From the IMG/VR virus record IMGVR_UViG_3300037488_001249, positions 1 through 39,244 of that record: a stretch of DNA of 39,244 nt; one strand, given 5' to 3'. The notes beneath the pieces are model-generated. The model worked only from the letters and a program-made list of their open reading frames with translations. It had not been told where the DNA came from and did no database searches. The translations under genes were made by a program, and so were the position numbers. Source of the DNA: a virus. The number at the start of each line of letters is the position of its first letter. Within the stretch, counting starts at the first letter, position 1. Of the stretch, positions 8,550 to 16,687 are shown piece after piece.

Positions 8550-9134
8550 ATGCTGACTAATTTAACTCATTTTAAGGGTGTGACGGGTGATTTTTTACCG
8601 GCAATTAATTTTACTAGTATTGCGTATGCTGATACTGCATTAGCATCCGCTGATGGAGATTTAACATGTTTAAATTCTAATTCACCGACATCTGCTGGTA
8701 CTACACTATCAACGTACGTAGCAGAATTTGATATGTTACTAGTAGCGATGGAATTTAAGATGAGTGCAGGAGGTGGTACTGGTACGGGAGTGTTGAATAT
8801 TACGGGAAATATTCTTGGTACGTGTAATTTAGGTACTTTTCCATCGCTTGCAACTAACACCGCTGGTGCGATTGCATGGAGTCCTTATGTAACGCAGGTT
8901 GGTAGTAGTTTGTGGCGTAAGATTAGTATGTCTGATTACATGGCTGTTCCTTCAGTAGGTAGAACGCATAAAACAGCATTTATTCCCAAGGGCACGACGT
9001 TAATTGACACATTGGCGGTAGAAGTAACTATGTCACCCGGTACTTATTCAGTCTCTAATAAAACTTTGGGTGTGAAATTATATTTTAAGAATGTTCATGG
9101 TCAGGGTTACTCGGTTAGTAATTTTACTGTGTAA
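8550..9134 (+). CDS. Structural protein downstream of the major capsid gene
   Basis: 194 residues, with AAGGAGG before the ATG. The sequence is beta-rich and high in G, T, S and V, without catalytic motifs, like head-fibre, decoration or head-closure proteins of phages. It is the last gene before the hairpin at 9148-9169, so it ends the head module. Function is inferred. Confidence 0.62.
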   Translation: MLTNLTHFKGVTGDFLPAINFTSIAYADTALASADGDLTCLNSNSPTSAGTTLSTYVAEFDMLLVAMEFKMSAGGGTGTGVLNITGNILGTCNLGTFPSLATNTAGAIAWSPYVTQVGSSLWRKISMSDYMAVPSVGRTHKTAFIPKGTTLIDTLAVEVTMSPGTYSVSNKTLGVKLYFKNVHGQGYSVSNFTV

Positions 9135-9147
9135 CTGGGGCGGGTTA

Positions 9148-9169
9148 GGGGGCAGTTTTAACTGCCCCC
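9148..9169 (+). terminator. Hairpin after the capsid module (weak or partial terminator)
   Basis: GGGGGCAGTT (9148-9157) is perfectly complementary to AACTGCCCCC (9160-9169), which in practice gives an eight-base GC-rich stem with a TTTTAA loop. It lies just after the stop at 9134. The following bases (CTCCCTTTGAT) are not a clean T-run, so it may attenuate transcription or protect the mRNA 3' end rather than fully terminate. It separates highly expressed head genes from the exported-protein group. Confidence 0.6.
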
Positions 9170-9191
9170 CTCCCTTTGATAAGGAGGCGTC

Positions 9192-9557
9192 GTGCGTAGA
9201 TACGTATTCATGGCATCACTTATGCTTTCGATAGTTGCCTACGCAAGTGATTACGGAACACGAATTATTCCGCGTGGTATAGCTAGTGTAGGATATCGAT
9301 TAACCACTATCGGTAGCGATTATAGACCGACTAATGTTGACGTATTAGCGCTAGAAGCAGATGCAAGCATTACTTTTTATCGTGTACGTTACGGCGTCGT
9401 TCAGAAGGTCATCCCTAATACGTCAGTATATAGCGGATCTTCTGCATCATTTTCATTACGTGAGAGTGTGCCACGCGCATTTAATTTTAGTAGTTCCGTT
9501 GATTCTGTGTACGTAGTGCGTGCAGATACTACCGCGGTAGATCTGACATGGTGGTAA
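9192..9557 (+). CDS. Small exported beta-rich protein (signal peptide)
   Basis: 121 residues. The GTG start at 9192 is preferred because AAGGAGG lies five bases upstream. A signal peptide is evident: basic MRRY, hydrophobic VFMASLMLSIVAYA and a plausible cut after YAS (about residue 19). The mature ~100 residues are beta-strand-like with no Cys and end in TWW. It overlaps the next gene by 10 bp. It is the first of three consecutive signal-peptide proteins. Virion proteins assembled in the cytoplasm do not normally carry such signals, so export to periplasm or cell surface is inferred. No family recognised. Confidence 0.65.
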   Translation: MRRYVFMASLMLSIVAYASDYGTRIIPRGIASVGYRLTTIGSDYRPTNVDVLALEADASITFYRVRYGVVQKVIPNTSVYSGSSASFSLRESVPRAFNFSSSVDSVYVVRADTTAVDLTWW

Positions 9558-10462
9558 AAAATCGAGTTGAACTATTTCTTGCATTATTTAGCACGTTAGT
9601 TTTAGTTGGTTCATCGACTTATCGTAATCCTGTTCCTGGTACGTATATGGGATCTAGTAAAAATTCTTATCCGTTAGCGAACAAACCGTCTTTTAGTGCT
9701 CCTGTATTTGACTCTACTGCAGTAGTCGCGCAGATAGGTACCCCAGTATGGGCGGATATAGCTGAGACGATTCATTTTCTTACTCCGATTATAGTTACTA
9801 ATGGAACTAATTATGATTATTATTACCGATATCACACACTAACGAGTACGTGGGATACGGATAATCTATGGGCTGCGTGGGTGCATGATAGTGCCGAAAT
9901 TACAGTTGGTGATAGTATATTATTTAGTTCAACCACGGTAACTGCGCGTAGTGCTCGTGAGTGGGCAGTCGCGGGACTAGATGGATACCAAAGTATGGTG
10001 CAGATAAATGACAGTCATTTTTACTACTCTCCATGGTTGGTAGCTCCCGCGTATGTACACCCTGATACGTCTGGTCCCGCTAGTTTGATTGGGGACGTAC
10101 AGTATACGTACGCATGCGGTGATTATCTATCCGCGACTATAGATACAGTTAATGTTTCGTGTACCTATCCATGTTATACTGATGGTGATATGGTCTACAT
10201 TAAATATCGATGGGAGTGCATTGCAGGTTCAAACATAGGCTACACAGATTCTACTGAGTATGAATTACAACCACTAATCTATGAGGAAGAGTATTTACGT
10301 ACATTTGTAATCACTGCGAATACATGTGTGAATATTTGCATGGATTGTACAGAACTTGAAATGTATATTAAAATTAAGACTAGGGATCGTTATACACCAC
10401 TTGAGGCGGTGGAATCATTATGGATATCTTTCGCAGAATTTCAGTTGCCATGTGGAAATTAG
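9548..10462 (+). CDS. Exported cysteine-rich protein (signal peptide)
   Basis: 304 residues starting MVVKNRVELFLALFSTLVLV: basic N-region, hydrophobic core and likely cleavage near residue 25. The mature part is beta-rich and has many cysteines in its C-terminal half (YTYACGDY, VSCTYPCYTDGD, NTCVNICMDCTEL, LPCGN), as expected for a disulfide-bonded protein folded outside the cytoplasm. It overlaps genes on both sides (10 bp before, 43 bp after), so it is probably co-translated with the subtilase. No family is recognised. It could be a partner, receptor or inhibitor of the neighbouring protease; that is speculation. Confidence 0.65.
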   Translation: MVVKNRVELFLALFSTLVLVGSSTYRNPVPGTYMGSSKNSYPLANKPSFSAPVFDSTAVVAQIGTPVWADIAETIHFLTPIIVTNGTNYDYYYRYHTLTSTWDTDNLWAAWVHDSAEITVGDSILFSSTTVTARSAREWAVAGLDGYQSMVQINDSHFYYSPWLVAPAYVHPDTSGPASLIGDVQYTYACGDYLSATIDTVNVSCTYPCYTDGDMVYIKYRWECIAGSNIGYTDSTEYELQPLIYEEEYLRTFVITANTCVNICMDCTELEMYIKIKTRDRYTPLEAVESLWISFAEFQLPCGN

Positions 10463-12381
10463 TACTACTGTTTACCTGCGGCCTAGTAGCGGGGCATACG
10501 TACCCTATCGCCGCCTGGACACAGTCACCCAATGCGATTTCCATCACTCCTAATGATTTTTGGTTCAATAATAGCCTCGGAGATACGTTAGGTAATACCA
10601 TGGTAGATCCGTATCATTTATCTCAGTGGTACCTATTAGATGATTGCTTAAACCTGCCGCGTGCGTGGTCTATTACTACAGGGGACTCAAGTGTTGTCAT
10701 TGTTAGTAAAGATATTGATATCCAAGTGCCTCATCCAGATATGAACTTACGTGCACTTCCTGCGCTAGCTGAGCGAAATGGTACTTCTGGTGTCGATGAC
10801 GATCATGATGGACATATCGATAACGCTTATCTAGCGACAGGAAATCGACTAGATAGTGATATTTACTCTTATCCACCATGGGTAAGTACACGTCCCGGAT
10901 TTGTAGCTGGGAATTCATCGGGTCGTCACGGAACATTCTGCTTGGGACAAGTAGTTGCAGGAACTAACAATGGTACGCACATTGCAGGGATCGATTGGAA
11001 ATGCAAATACTCTCCGATGGATCATACGGCTATGACCGGGTACACAGCATATTCTGTGGTAAATTGGGTCCGGTATCTTAAGTATGATTTAGGTCAGGAT
11101 GTTCGCGTAGTTTCTGCGTCATATACGAACGCGTTTACTGCACATACTACGCACCTACTAATTGAAATGGGCGTACTTCCTATCACGGGTGCAGGCAACA
11201 ATAATAGTTCAGACGTACTACAAAGCTATACTAGTGATAGTTTAGTCGTTGTCGGCGCAGTCAATATAAATTCACTACGTACGATAGCTGGCGGATCTTC
11301 ATATGGACCTAATATTGATTGCGTAGGGTATAGTGCAGAATATAATAACTTCTATCGTTGGACTGATTTTAGTGATATCCCGGATCATTCTGCTTCGTGG
11401 CGTGCGCATCCGTATAATCCAGGAAAAACAGGTGCGGATAAGGTAGCTGCATTTTCAGCATTACGTGCTGATCCACGATCTCCAATTACACTGTACTCGT
11501 ATTGGATGCAGGATGACGGTATTGGTGCAACTCAATTTTGGGATATAGAGAGTACAGTATGGCGTGCAATTGCATTTATCGGTGCTAATAATCGACCTCC
11601 TTACGGCACGTATAATACGCTTGTAGATGGGGTATCATTCCAGACCGTATTGACGTCAGGTGCTACTTCACAAGCAACTGGAATAGCTACTTTAATTGTA
11701 GCCCATAATAAGTCTAATGAAACTCCTATCACGGCGTTAGGATTACGCGCAGCGTTATTACGTGGATGTGTAAATGTAGATAGATTCAATAGTCTTGCTT
11801 CTGGTGGTTATAATCGATGCTGTTCAGATGGTACGGTAGCGACGTGTACAACTGGTGTAGGTGGGACGTACGTTCCTGATGACGACTGCGATTTAAAATT
11901 AGGTGCAGGACGTCTAGATGCGTATCGATCCTTAACTCTCTGGGGACGTGTAGCACAGGATACTACATTTCAGGGTGATGTTTATGTTTCAGGTGATGTG
12001 TTATTTACTAATGATGCCGTGATCACGATTAAAGCAGGTACAAAATTTCATATCATGCCTGAAGATATTACTGACACAGATCCGTGGCAGTCATTAATCC
12101 AGTACGATCCCGATAGAACGATAGATGATACATGCGCGATGACGGATCAAATGTCTGGAGAAGAGGGTAAAATTGAAATCGTAATCGGAGAAGCAACTGT
12201 GCGGTACCAAGGTACTGGGTATGATCCGATCTATTTTCAATCTTATTGTACCGCACCTACTAATGACGACTGGTGTAGACTACGCGTAAGTAATGATGCA
12301 ATCATTACTGGATATGATACAGATAGTGTCCGCGTGTTAAATGCATCTTATGACGTTGTCACGGATCCCCCACCTGAGTAG
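10420..12381 (+). CDS. Secreted subtilisin-like serine protease (S8 family) with C-terminal beta domain
   Basis: 653 residues. Signal peptide: FRR/MWK basic region, then LVLLFTCGLVAG. The S8 triad is complete: Asp98 in KDIDIQVPHPDM (aligned ungapped with DTGxxxxHPDL), His170 in RHGTFCLGQVVAG, oxyanion Asn260 in GAGNNN, and Ser417 in SGATSQATG. The loop GVDDDHDGHIDN (124-135) matches the acidic, probably Ca-binding loop of many subtilases. GAGRLDAYRSL (495-505) ends the catalytic domain. A beta region follows (VYVSGDVLFTNDAVITIKAGT), like the start of secreted beta-helix domains. Clustered cysteines suggest disulfides. No separate I9 propeptide is evident. Its target may be host surface protein, virion protein or lysis; unknown. 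Confidence 0.88.
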   Translation: MDIFRRISVAMWKLVLLFTCGLVAGHTYPIAAWTQSPNAISITPNDFWFNNSLGDTLGNTMVDPYHLSQWYLLDDCLNLPRAWSITTGDSSVVIVSKDIDIQVPHPDMNLRALPALAERNGTSGVDDDHDGHIDNAYLATGNRLDSDIYSYPPWVSTRPGFVAGNSSGRHGTFCLGQVVAGTNNGTHIAGIDWKCKYSPMDHTAMTGYTAYSVVNWVRYLKYDLGQDVRVVSASYTNAFTAHTTHLLIEMGVLPITGAGNNNSSDVLQSYTSDSLVVVGAVNINSLRTIAGGSSYGPNIDCVGYSAEYNNFYRWTDFSDIPDHSASWRAHPYNPGKTGADKVAAFSALRADPRSPITLYSYWMQDDGIGATQFWDIESTVWRAIAFIGANNRPPYGTYNTLVDGVSFQTVLTSGATSQATGIATLIVAHNKSNETPITALGLRAALLRGCVNVDRFNSLASGGYNRCCSDGTVATCTTGVGGTYVPDDDCDLKLGAGRLDAYRSLTLWGRVAQDTTFQGDVYVSGDVLFTNDAVITIKAGTKFHIMPEDITDTDPWQSLIQYDPDRTIDDTCAMTDQMSGEEGKIEIVIGEATVRYQGTGYDPIYFQSYCTAPTNDDWCRLRVSNDAIITGYDTDSVRVLNASYDVVTDPPPE

Positions 12382-12390
12382 GATGTACGC

Positions 12391-12588
12391 ATGGCAAATG
12401 GAATGTCACCTGAAGAAGTCATCGCAGCAGATGAGCCCATTTTTAGGACATATGTAGTGATGAAATTGCAGGCAATATCGCAAACTAATCGATGGACCGA
12501 GATCGTGGCTAAGTCATTACTACAGGCGGCGATCACTGGACTAGTCGCTGTCGGTTTAACGTTACTTACGCTCCATTTAAAGAGGTAA
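12391..12588 (+). CDS. Small one-TM protein, holin-like
   Basis: 65 residues. An amphipathic, charged N-terminal half is followed by one transmembrane segment, about residues 42-61 (SLLQAAITGLVAVGLTLLTL), and a short basic end HLKR. The ATG has AGGA upstream at good spacing. Size and topology suit a class III-type holin or pinholin, and the gene directly follows the secreted protease, so a joint role in lysis or envelope delivery is possible. Equally, it could be a membrane accessory of the exported module. Confidence 0.6.
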   Translation: MANGMSPEEVIAADEPIFRTYVVMKLQAISQTNRWTEIVAKSLLQAAITGLVAVGLTLLTLHLKR

Positions 12589-12592
12589 TATA

Positions 12593-13633
12593 ATGGCGGA
12601 GATGAGGTGGAGTTTATTAGAGCTTGCGCAACGCATTAGTCGTAAAATGGGACTTCCACGTCCTATATCACTTAGTGCAGCAGAGCGCGCTACGGATCGT
12701 ACGTTTGATGACATGGTCGATACTATTGATGAGGTCGTATCGAATCTTATGATCCGGATGTGGCCTGAAGAAATTATTAAAGACGCATTAATAATGACAG
12801 AGGCTCCGCGTGTGCTGACCGGATTTAGTACGGCCAACAATAGTCCGTCATTTACTGCTTTGGTAAGTCCACCATTTCTTACAACTGATGCTGGAAATGG
12901 TACAACAACATTAGGCCGAAAAATTATTACTAATTCATACGATTATCCATATTTAATTATTACTAGTAGTTCTCCGGCGGGGATCACCATAGAAAATGCA
13001 TATGGGGGAGAAACTGTAGGTCTTCAAGGTGAAACTGGAAATATATTCCAAGATACATATTTATTACCAGATGATTTCGCTAGGCCCGTGACTGATATGA
13101 GTAAATTTATTAATAATGGTGTTGTCTCGCTCGTGAGTCCCGAGACTTTTGAGTCACGTAAACGTAATCGTAGTACTCGTTATTACGTGGGTGCCCCTAG
13201 TTGTGCAACATTGATTGTTGACTCTATTTTAGGTAAGCGTTGTTTATGCATTGATCCTATCCCTGATAATATTTATCCACTTAAAATTAAATATTATCGT
13301 GCACTGATTTCGATGGGTAGTCAGTTACGTGCAACATCCCCCGTAGCAGCTACCGCATTATTTACGCCTATTCCAGCGGATAAGCAGAGTATTATTATCG
13401 ATGCAGCAATTCGCGAATTTTATGCGTATCAAAATCAGGATCCGCGATTCCAAACTGCAGATATGGACATGCGTGAAAAGATGCTTATCATGAATTCTCA
13501 AGATGGTACACGAGGTGCACTGCGGTTCGTTCCTACTAAATCGAAAAGTGGGCGTCATTTACATAGTAGTGGAACATCTATTCAACGGTTAGCGAATAAG
13601 TATGATCTTAAAGACTATTGGGATAAGAACTGA
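12593..13633 (+). CDS. Head-tail adaptor / tail tubular A-like protein
   Basis: 346 residues. The N-terminal helices (LLELAQRISRKMGLPRP) resemble those of podovirus adaptor proteins, and the segment YLLPDDFARPVTDMSKF is a recurrent signature of phage tubular A-like connectors. A mixed alpha/beta body ends in a basic tail. RBS AGAGGT before the ATG. The stop overlaps the next start (TGATG). Position before the tail and tailspike genes fits a ring protein between portal and tail tube. Assigned by resemblance, not search. Confidence 0.65.
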   Translation: MAEMRWSLLELAQRISRKMGLPRPISLSAAERATDRTFDDMVDTIDEVVSNLMIRMWPEEIIKDALIMTEAPRVLTGFSTANNSPSFTALVSPPFLTTDAGNGTTTLGRKIITNSYDYPYLIITSSSPAGITIENAYGGETVGLQGETGNIFQDTYLLPDDFARPVTDMSKFINNGVVSLVSPETFESRKRNRSTRYYVGAPSCATLIVDSILGKRCLCIDPIPDNIYPLKIKYYRALISMGSQLRATSPVAATALFTPIPADKQSIIIDAAIREFYAYQNQDPRFQTADMDMREKMLIMNSQDGTRGALRFVPTKSKSGRHLHSSGTSIQRLANKYDLKDYWDKN

Positions 13634-15249
13634 TGGCTGATAATAAAGAATATGTAGTACCTCAGTTCCCCATGCGGGGTGGGGTAGATCAGTCTCAACA
13701 TCCAGTACGATCGGATCCAGGTACGTATCGGTCACTACAGAATATGCATATAAAATCTGATCAGCGTATCGTAATTCGTGGTGGATGCACAAGTTATTTT
13801 TATAGTTCCGGTGGGGCTGCCCATGGTGTTCTTAATACCCCGATTACTATATTAGATTACGCGCAGAGTTTAGGGATTACTGCATTTAGTGATTATCAAT
13901 ATGGTAATCGTAAGTGCACATGGTTTTTGCTTGATAATAATTTGTGCATGTTATCCACAGGAGGCTGGGATCAACATCTTGATACAAGCTATTTATTAAC
14001 TAATTCTACTCACTGGACTGAATTTGGTGAATACGTAATATTTGCTGACAGGACTACTGTACGATCGCTAGCTAAGTGGAATGGAACATTAGATGCACCA
14101 GAAAAACTTACTGGAGCACCTAGAGCGTCGTGCTTATCTACTCATTATGATCGTTTACTAGCTGCAGGCAATCCAGATGCTCCAGACGAGTGGTATGCTT
14201 CAAATGTTGGGAATCCGGATGACTGGGAATCTGCGGCCGACGATGCAGATAGTATTGATGCGGGAGGATTTACTGGAATACTTCCGGGACGGCGTACTAT
14301 TGTATCTATCTCACCGTCTCATTACGACGGTTTTTATATCGGAGCAGTTAATTCGTTGCATCAAATTCGAGGACGTAGTCCATCTGAATATCAATATCGT
14401 TTAATTTCTGGTGGCATCGGTAATATCGGTCATCGTACATTTATTTCGGTAGGAAATGATATTTTAGGTTGGAACGACATTGGTTGTTATTCAATGATAG
14501 ATACTGATCGTGCTGGTGGTATCGTGTCATCGTTAATCAGTAAGCAGATTCAAGATATTTTCAGAACGAAAGTTAGTCGTGATCCAAGTCAGTTTTTTTC
14601 CGTAAATGACACTTCGAATGGGATGTACATCACATTCATGCCATCTCGTGAATCAAGTTCCATTACTTACGCATTATGTTATTATTATTTTTCGGGTCAG
14701 TGGACATGGTGGAAATTTAATCGAAAAATAGTCAGTGCTTCAATGCTTAAAGTTAATAAATCTACTCAATTAATCATCGGAGATAATTATCGTAGTGTTT
14801 ATTATTTAGTTAATGGATTGCGTACTGATTTCGTTAGTAGTGCTATAGATGTATTGATTGAAACGCAGAAAATACCTATTTCAGTTACTCCATTAAACGG
14901 TGGCAATCTTAAAGCGGTAGATATTCATATTCATCCGGCGATGACTAAAACATTTAATGTTAAATTAATAGTAGATGCAGCGAATAATGCAATGCGATCA
15001 ATTCATACTACTATTCCATTGAATACTAATTTAGCATCAAGACCTGCTATGACGTCAGCTGCGGGAGGATTTACACTGAACTCAACTCATGTATTAGGTA
15101 GTGATGATGACTATGATACTATATCATTAAATGCGGGAGGGTTCGGTCGTAGTGCCCAGCTAACTATTGAAAATACGGCGGCTAACTTAGGTAATTTAGA
15201 ATTATTAGGTGTCCAAATGAGAGTTAATCCTTCAGGGAGTACACCATGA
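13633..15249 (+). CDS. Tail hub/tube protein, beta-propeller-like (tubular B or P22 gp10-like)
   Basis: 538 residues, beta-rich. A short N-terminal block (PQFPMRGGVDQSQHPVRS, then RSLQNMH) is like that of many podovirus tail proteins that open with a 'GG.. .....P......N...' pattern. Repeated W- and G-containing strand motifs follow (DEWYASNVGNPDDWESA, GWNDIGCYSM, SGQWTWWKF), consistent with a beta-propeller as in T7 gp12 or P22 gp10. No enzyme motif. It lies between the adaptor gene and two tailspikes, and its stop overlaps the first tailspike start by 4 bp. The exact equivalence is uncertain. Confidence 0.65.
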   Translation: MADNKEYVVPQFPMRGGVDQSQHPVRSDPGTYRSLQNMHIKSDQRIVIRGGCTSYFYSSGGAAHGVLNTPITILDYAQSLGITAFSDYQYGNRKCTWFLLDNNLCMLSTGGWDQHLDTSYLLTNSTHWTEFGEYVIFADRTTVRSLAKWNGTLDAPEKLTGAPRASCLSTHYDRLLAAGNPDAPDEWYASNVGNPDDWESAADDADSIDAGGFTGILPGRRTIVSISPSHYDGFYIGAVNSLHQIRGRSPSEYQYRLISGGIGNIGHRTFISVGNDILGWNDIGCYSMIDTDRAGGIVSSLISKQIQDIFRTKVSRDPSQFFSVNDTSNGMYITFMPSRESSSITYALCYYYFSGQWTWWKFNRKIVSASMLKVNKSTQLIIGDNYRSVYYLVNGLRTDFVSSAIDVLIETQKIPISVTPLNGGNLKAVDIHIHPAMTKTFNVKLIVDAANNAMRSIHTTIPLNTNLASRPAMTSAAGGFTLNSTHVLGSDDDYDTISLNAGGFGRSAQLTIENTAANLGNLELLGVQMRVNPSGSTP

Positions 15250-16676
15250 CGCTATCTCGTGTACATGTGTGGACTACTCCACAACTGACCCCTACGGTGA
15301 TCCTTCCTAATGATTTGGTGGGTTCAACGCTGGAAGCTGAATTTGCTAACATACGGAATAAATTTGGGTCAATAACTTACACTGAATTAAATAATGCGTC
15401 GCTGCTCGGTGTCGATGAATTAGTATATTATACTGAGGATACCTCGATTACTGTAGCGACTCATATCACGGCTGCCGTGGCAGCAGGTCAGCGTTTAGTA
15501 TTGGGGGCCGGAATATTTAATGCTGGTATTAGTGCAGCAAAAATAGAACTCCCACGTAATTTTATACTTTCAGGTGTAGGCGCGTCACGCACATTTATTA
15601 AAGAAGATAGTGGTAGTACTACTACTACTATGTTTGAAGTGATCGATAGTGATGACCCTATACATTTTACATTCAATGATTTAACTATGCAAGTTACTGC
15701 AGCTGATTTAACGCACGATATTACTATAGTTAATATTATAGGCGGTTCAGATACTAGTATTGAATTTAACAATGTGAATTTTTCTTGCGATGGTTTTACT
15801 GGAGAACAAGCAATCAAATGTGTATATCTAGGTGATGATATCGCAGACTCACGTTGCATTAAATTTAATAATTGTTTATTTGATGGGGACGGATATAATT
15901 GGACTGGTGATGGTGCCATTACTAGTGGTACAAAAGTTCAGGATCAGTTAGTGATTACTCGGTGTATATTTAAAGGATTTAAATGTGCGGTAAAACATGG
16001 GCTGCCCGGAAGTTCTATTAGTGCGTATACATCCATTAGTGATTCGCAGTTTCATCAAACATCTATGGGTAGTGGAGTGCTTACCGATGCTTCTATCATG
16101 ATCGGAGGACCTTCATTAATACATAATTGTTATTTTCTACTCGCTGCTGTAGATGTGATATCTGATAATTTTATTTCGATCAATAATTCAAGTGCGGGTT
16201 TCGCAATTATTCGTGCGTGTACATTTGAATCATATTATGATGACCTTCCTTATCGAGCGATAGATGCAATTGGAGATCGGTTATGTATTGAAAATAATAA
16301 TGAAATTAGTACTGAAGGTGGTACGGGAGTTGATACCTATTTTATTCGATTTACTCCCGCGGTCAGTGCATCATTAACTACGTATAAAGATAATTATTCG
16401 ATCGATCCCGCTAAACTTTACGGATATGTGTCTGCTACTCCATCGATGTATCAGTCTGTGTTCGGTAAGGCATTAGGTTATAATAAATTAGCCGGTGAAT
16501 TAGTATTTTATCCCTCATCTCCACGTATCGGATCGGCTACTAATTTGCTTGCTAGTATGGTAATACGCTATACTTCTCCAGTAAATAGATTAGAATTTCG
16601 TCCTGAAATTAGTGGAACCCAATTGGGAATTTACCCATATATTTCATTAGTAGGTGCCACAAATATTGCGGACTAG
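15246..16676 (+). CDS. Tailspike 1, right-handed beta-helix (receptor-binding/depolymerase candidate)
   Basis: 476 residues. The N-terminal ~45 residues (LSRVHVWTTPQL, LEAEFANIRNKFG) form a virion-attachment motif common in phage fibres and shared with the next gene. Residues ~70-350 are a pectate-lyase-like beta-helix: AGQRLVLGAGIFNAG entry, then repeated short strands with N/D turns (IEFNNVNFSC, IKFNNCLFDG). The C-terminal ~100 residues are a separate trimerisation or receptor domain. Such spikes bind or degrade surface polysaccharide. Clear catalytic residues cannot be picked from sequence alone. RBS AGGGAG before the ATG. Confidence 0.8.
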   Translation: MTLSRVHVWTTPQLTPTVILPNDLVGSTLEAEFANIRNKFGSITYTELNNASLLGVDELVYYTEDTSITVATHITAAVAAGQRLVLGAGIFNAGISAAKIELPRNFILSGVGASRTFIKEDSGSTTTTMFEVIDSDDPIHFTFNDLTMQVTAADLTHDITIVNIIGGSDTSIEFNNVNFSCDGFTGEQAIKCVYLGDDIADSRCIKFNNCLFDGDGYNWTGDGAITSGTKVQDQLVITRCIFKGFKCAVKHGLPGSSISAYTSISDSQFHQTSMGSGVLTDASIMIGGPSLIHNCYFLLAAVDVISDNFISINNSSAGFAIIRACTFESYYDDLPYRAIDAIGDRLCIENNNEISTEGGTGVDTYFIRFTPAVSASLTTYKDNYSIDPAKLYGYVSATPSMYQSVFGKALGYNKLAGELVFYPSSPRIGSATNLLASMVIRYTSPVNRLEFRPEISGTQLGIYPYISLVGATNIAD

Positions 16677-16687
16677 AGGAGGTGCTC

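Noticed and set aside
10690-10760. Subtilase lacking its catalytic Asp
   Set aside because: Aligning VVIVS to VAVID suggested Asp replaced by Ser. Aligning back from the HPDM block without gaps puts Asp98 (KDIDI) exactly at the catalytic position, so the triad is complete.
9192-12588. Exported module as an ordinary tail-protein block
   Set aside because: Three consecutive clear signal peptides, a secreted protease and clustered cysteines do not fit cytoplasmically assembled tail proteins, although virion location cannot be excluded from sequence.
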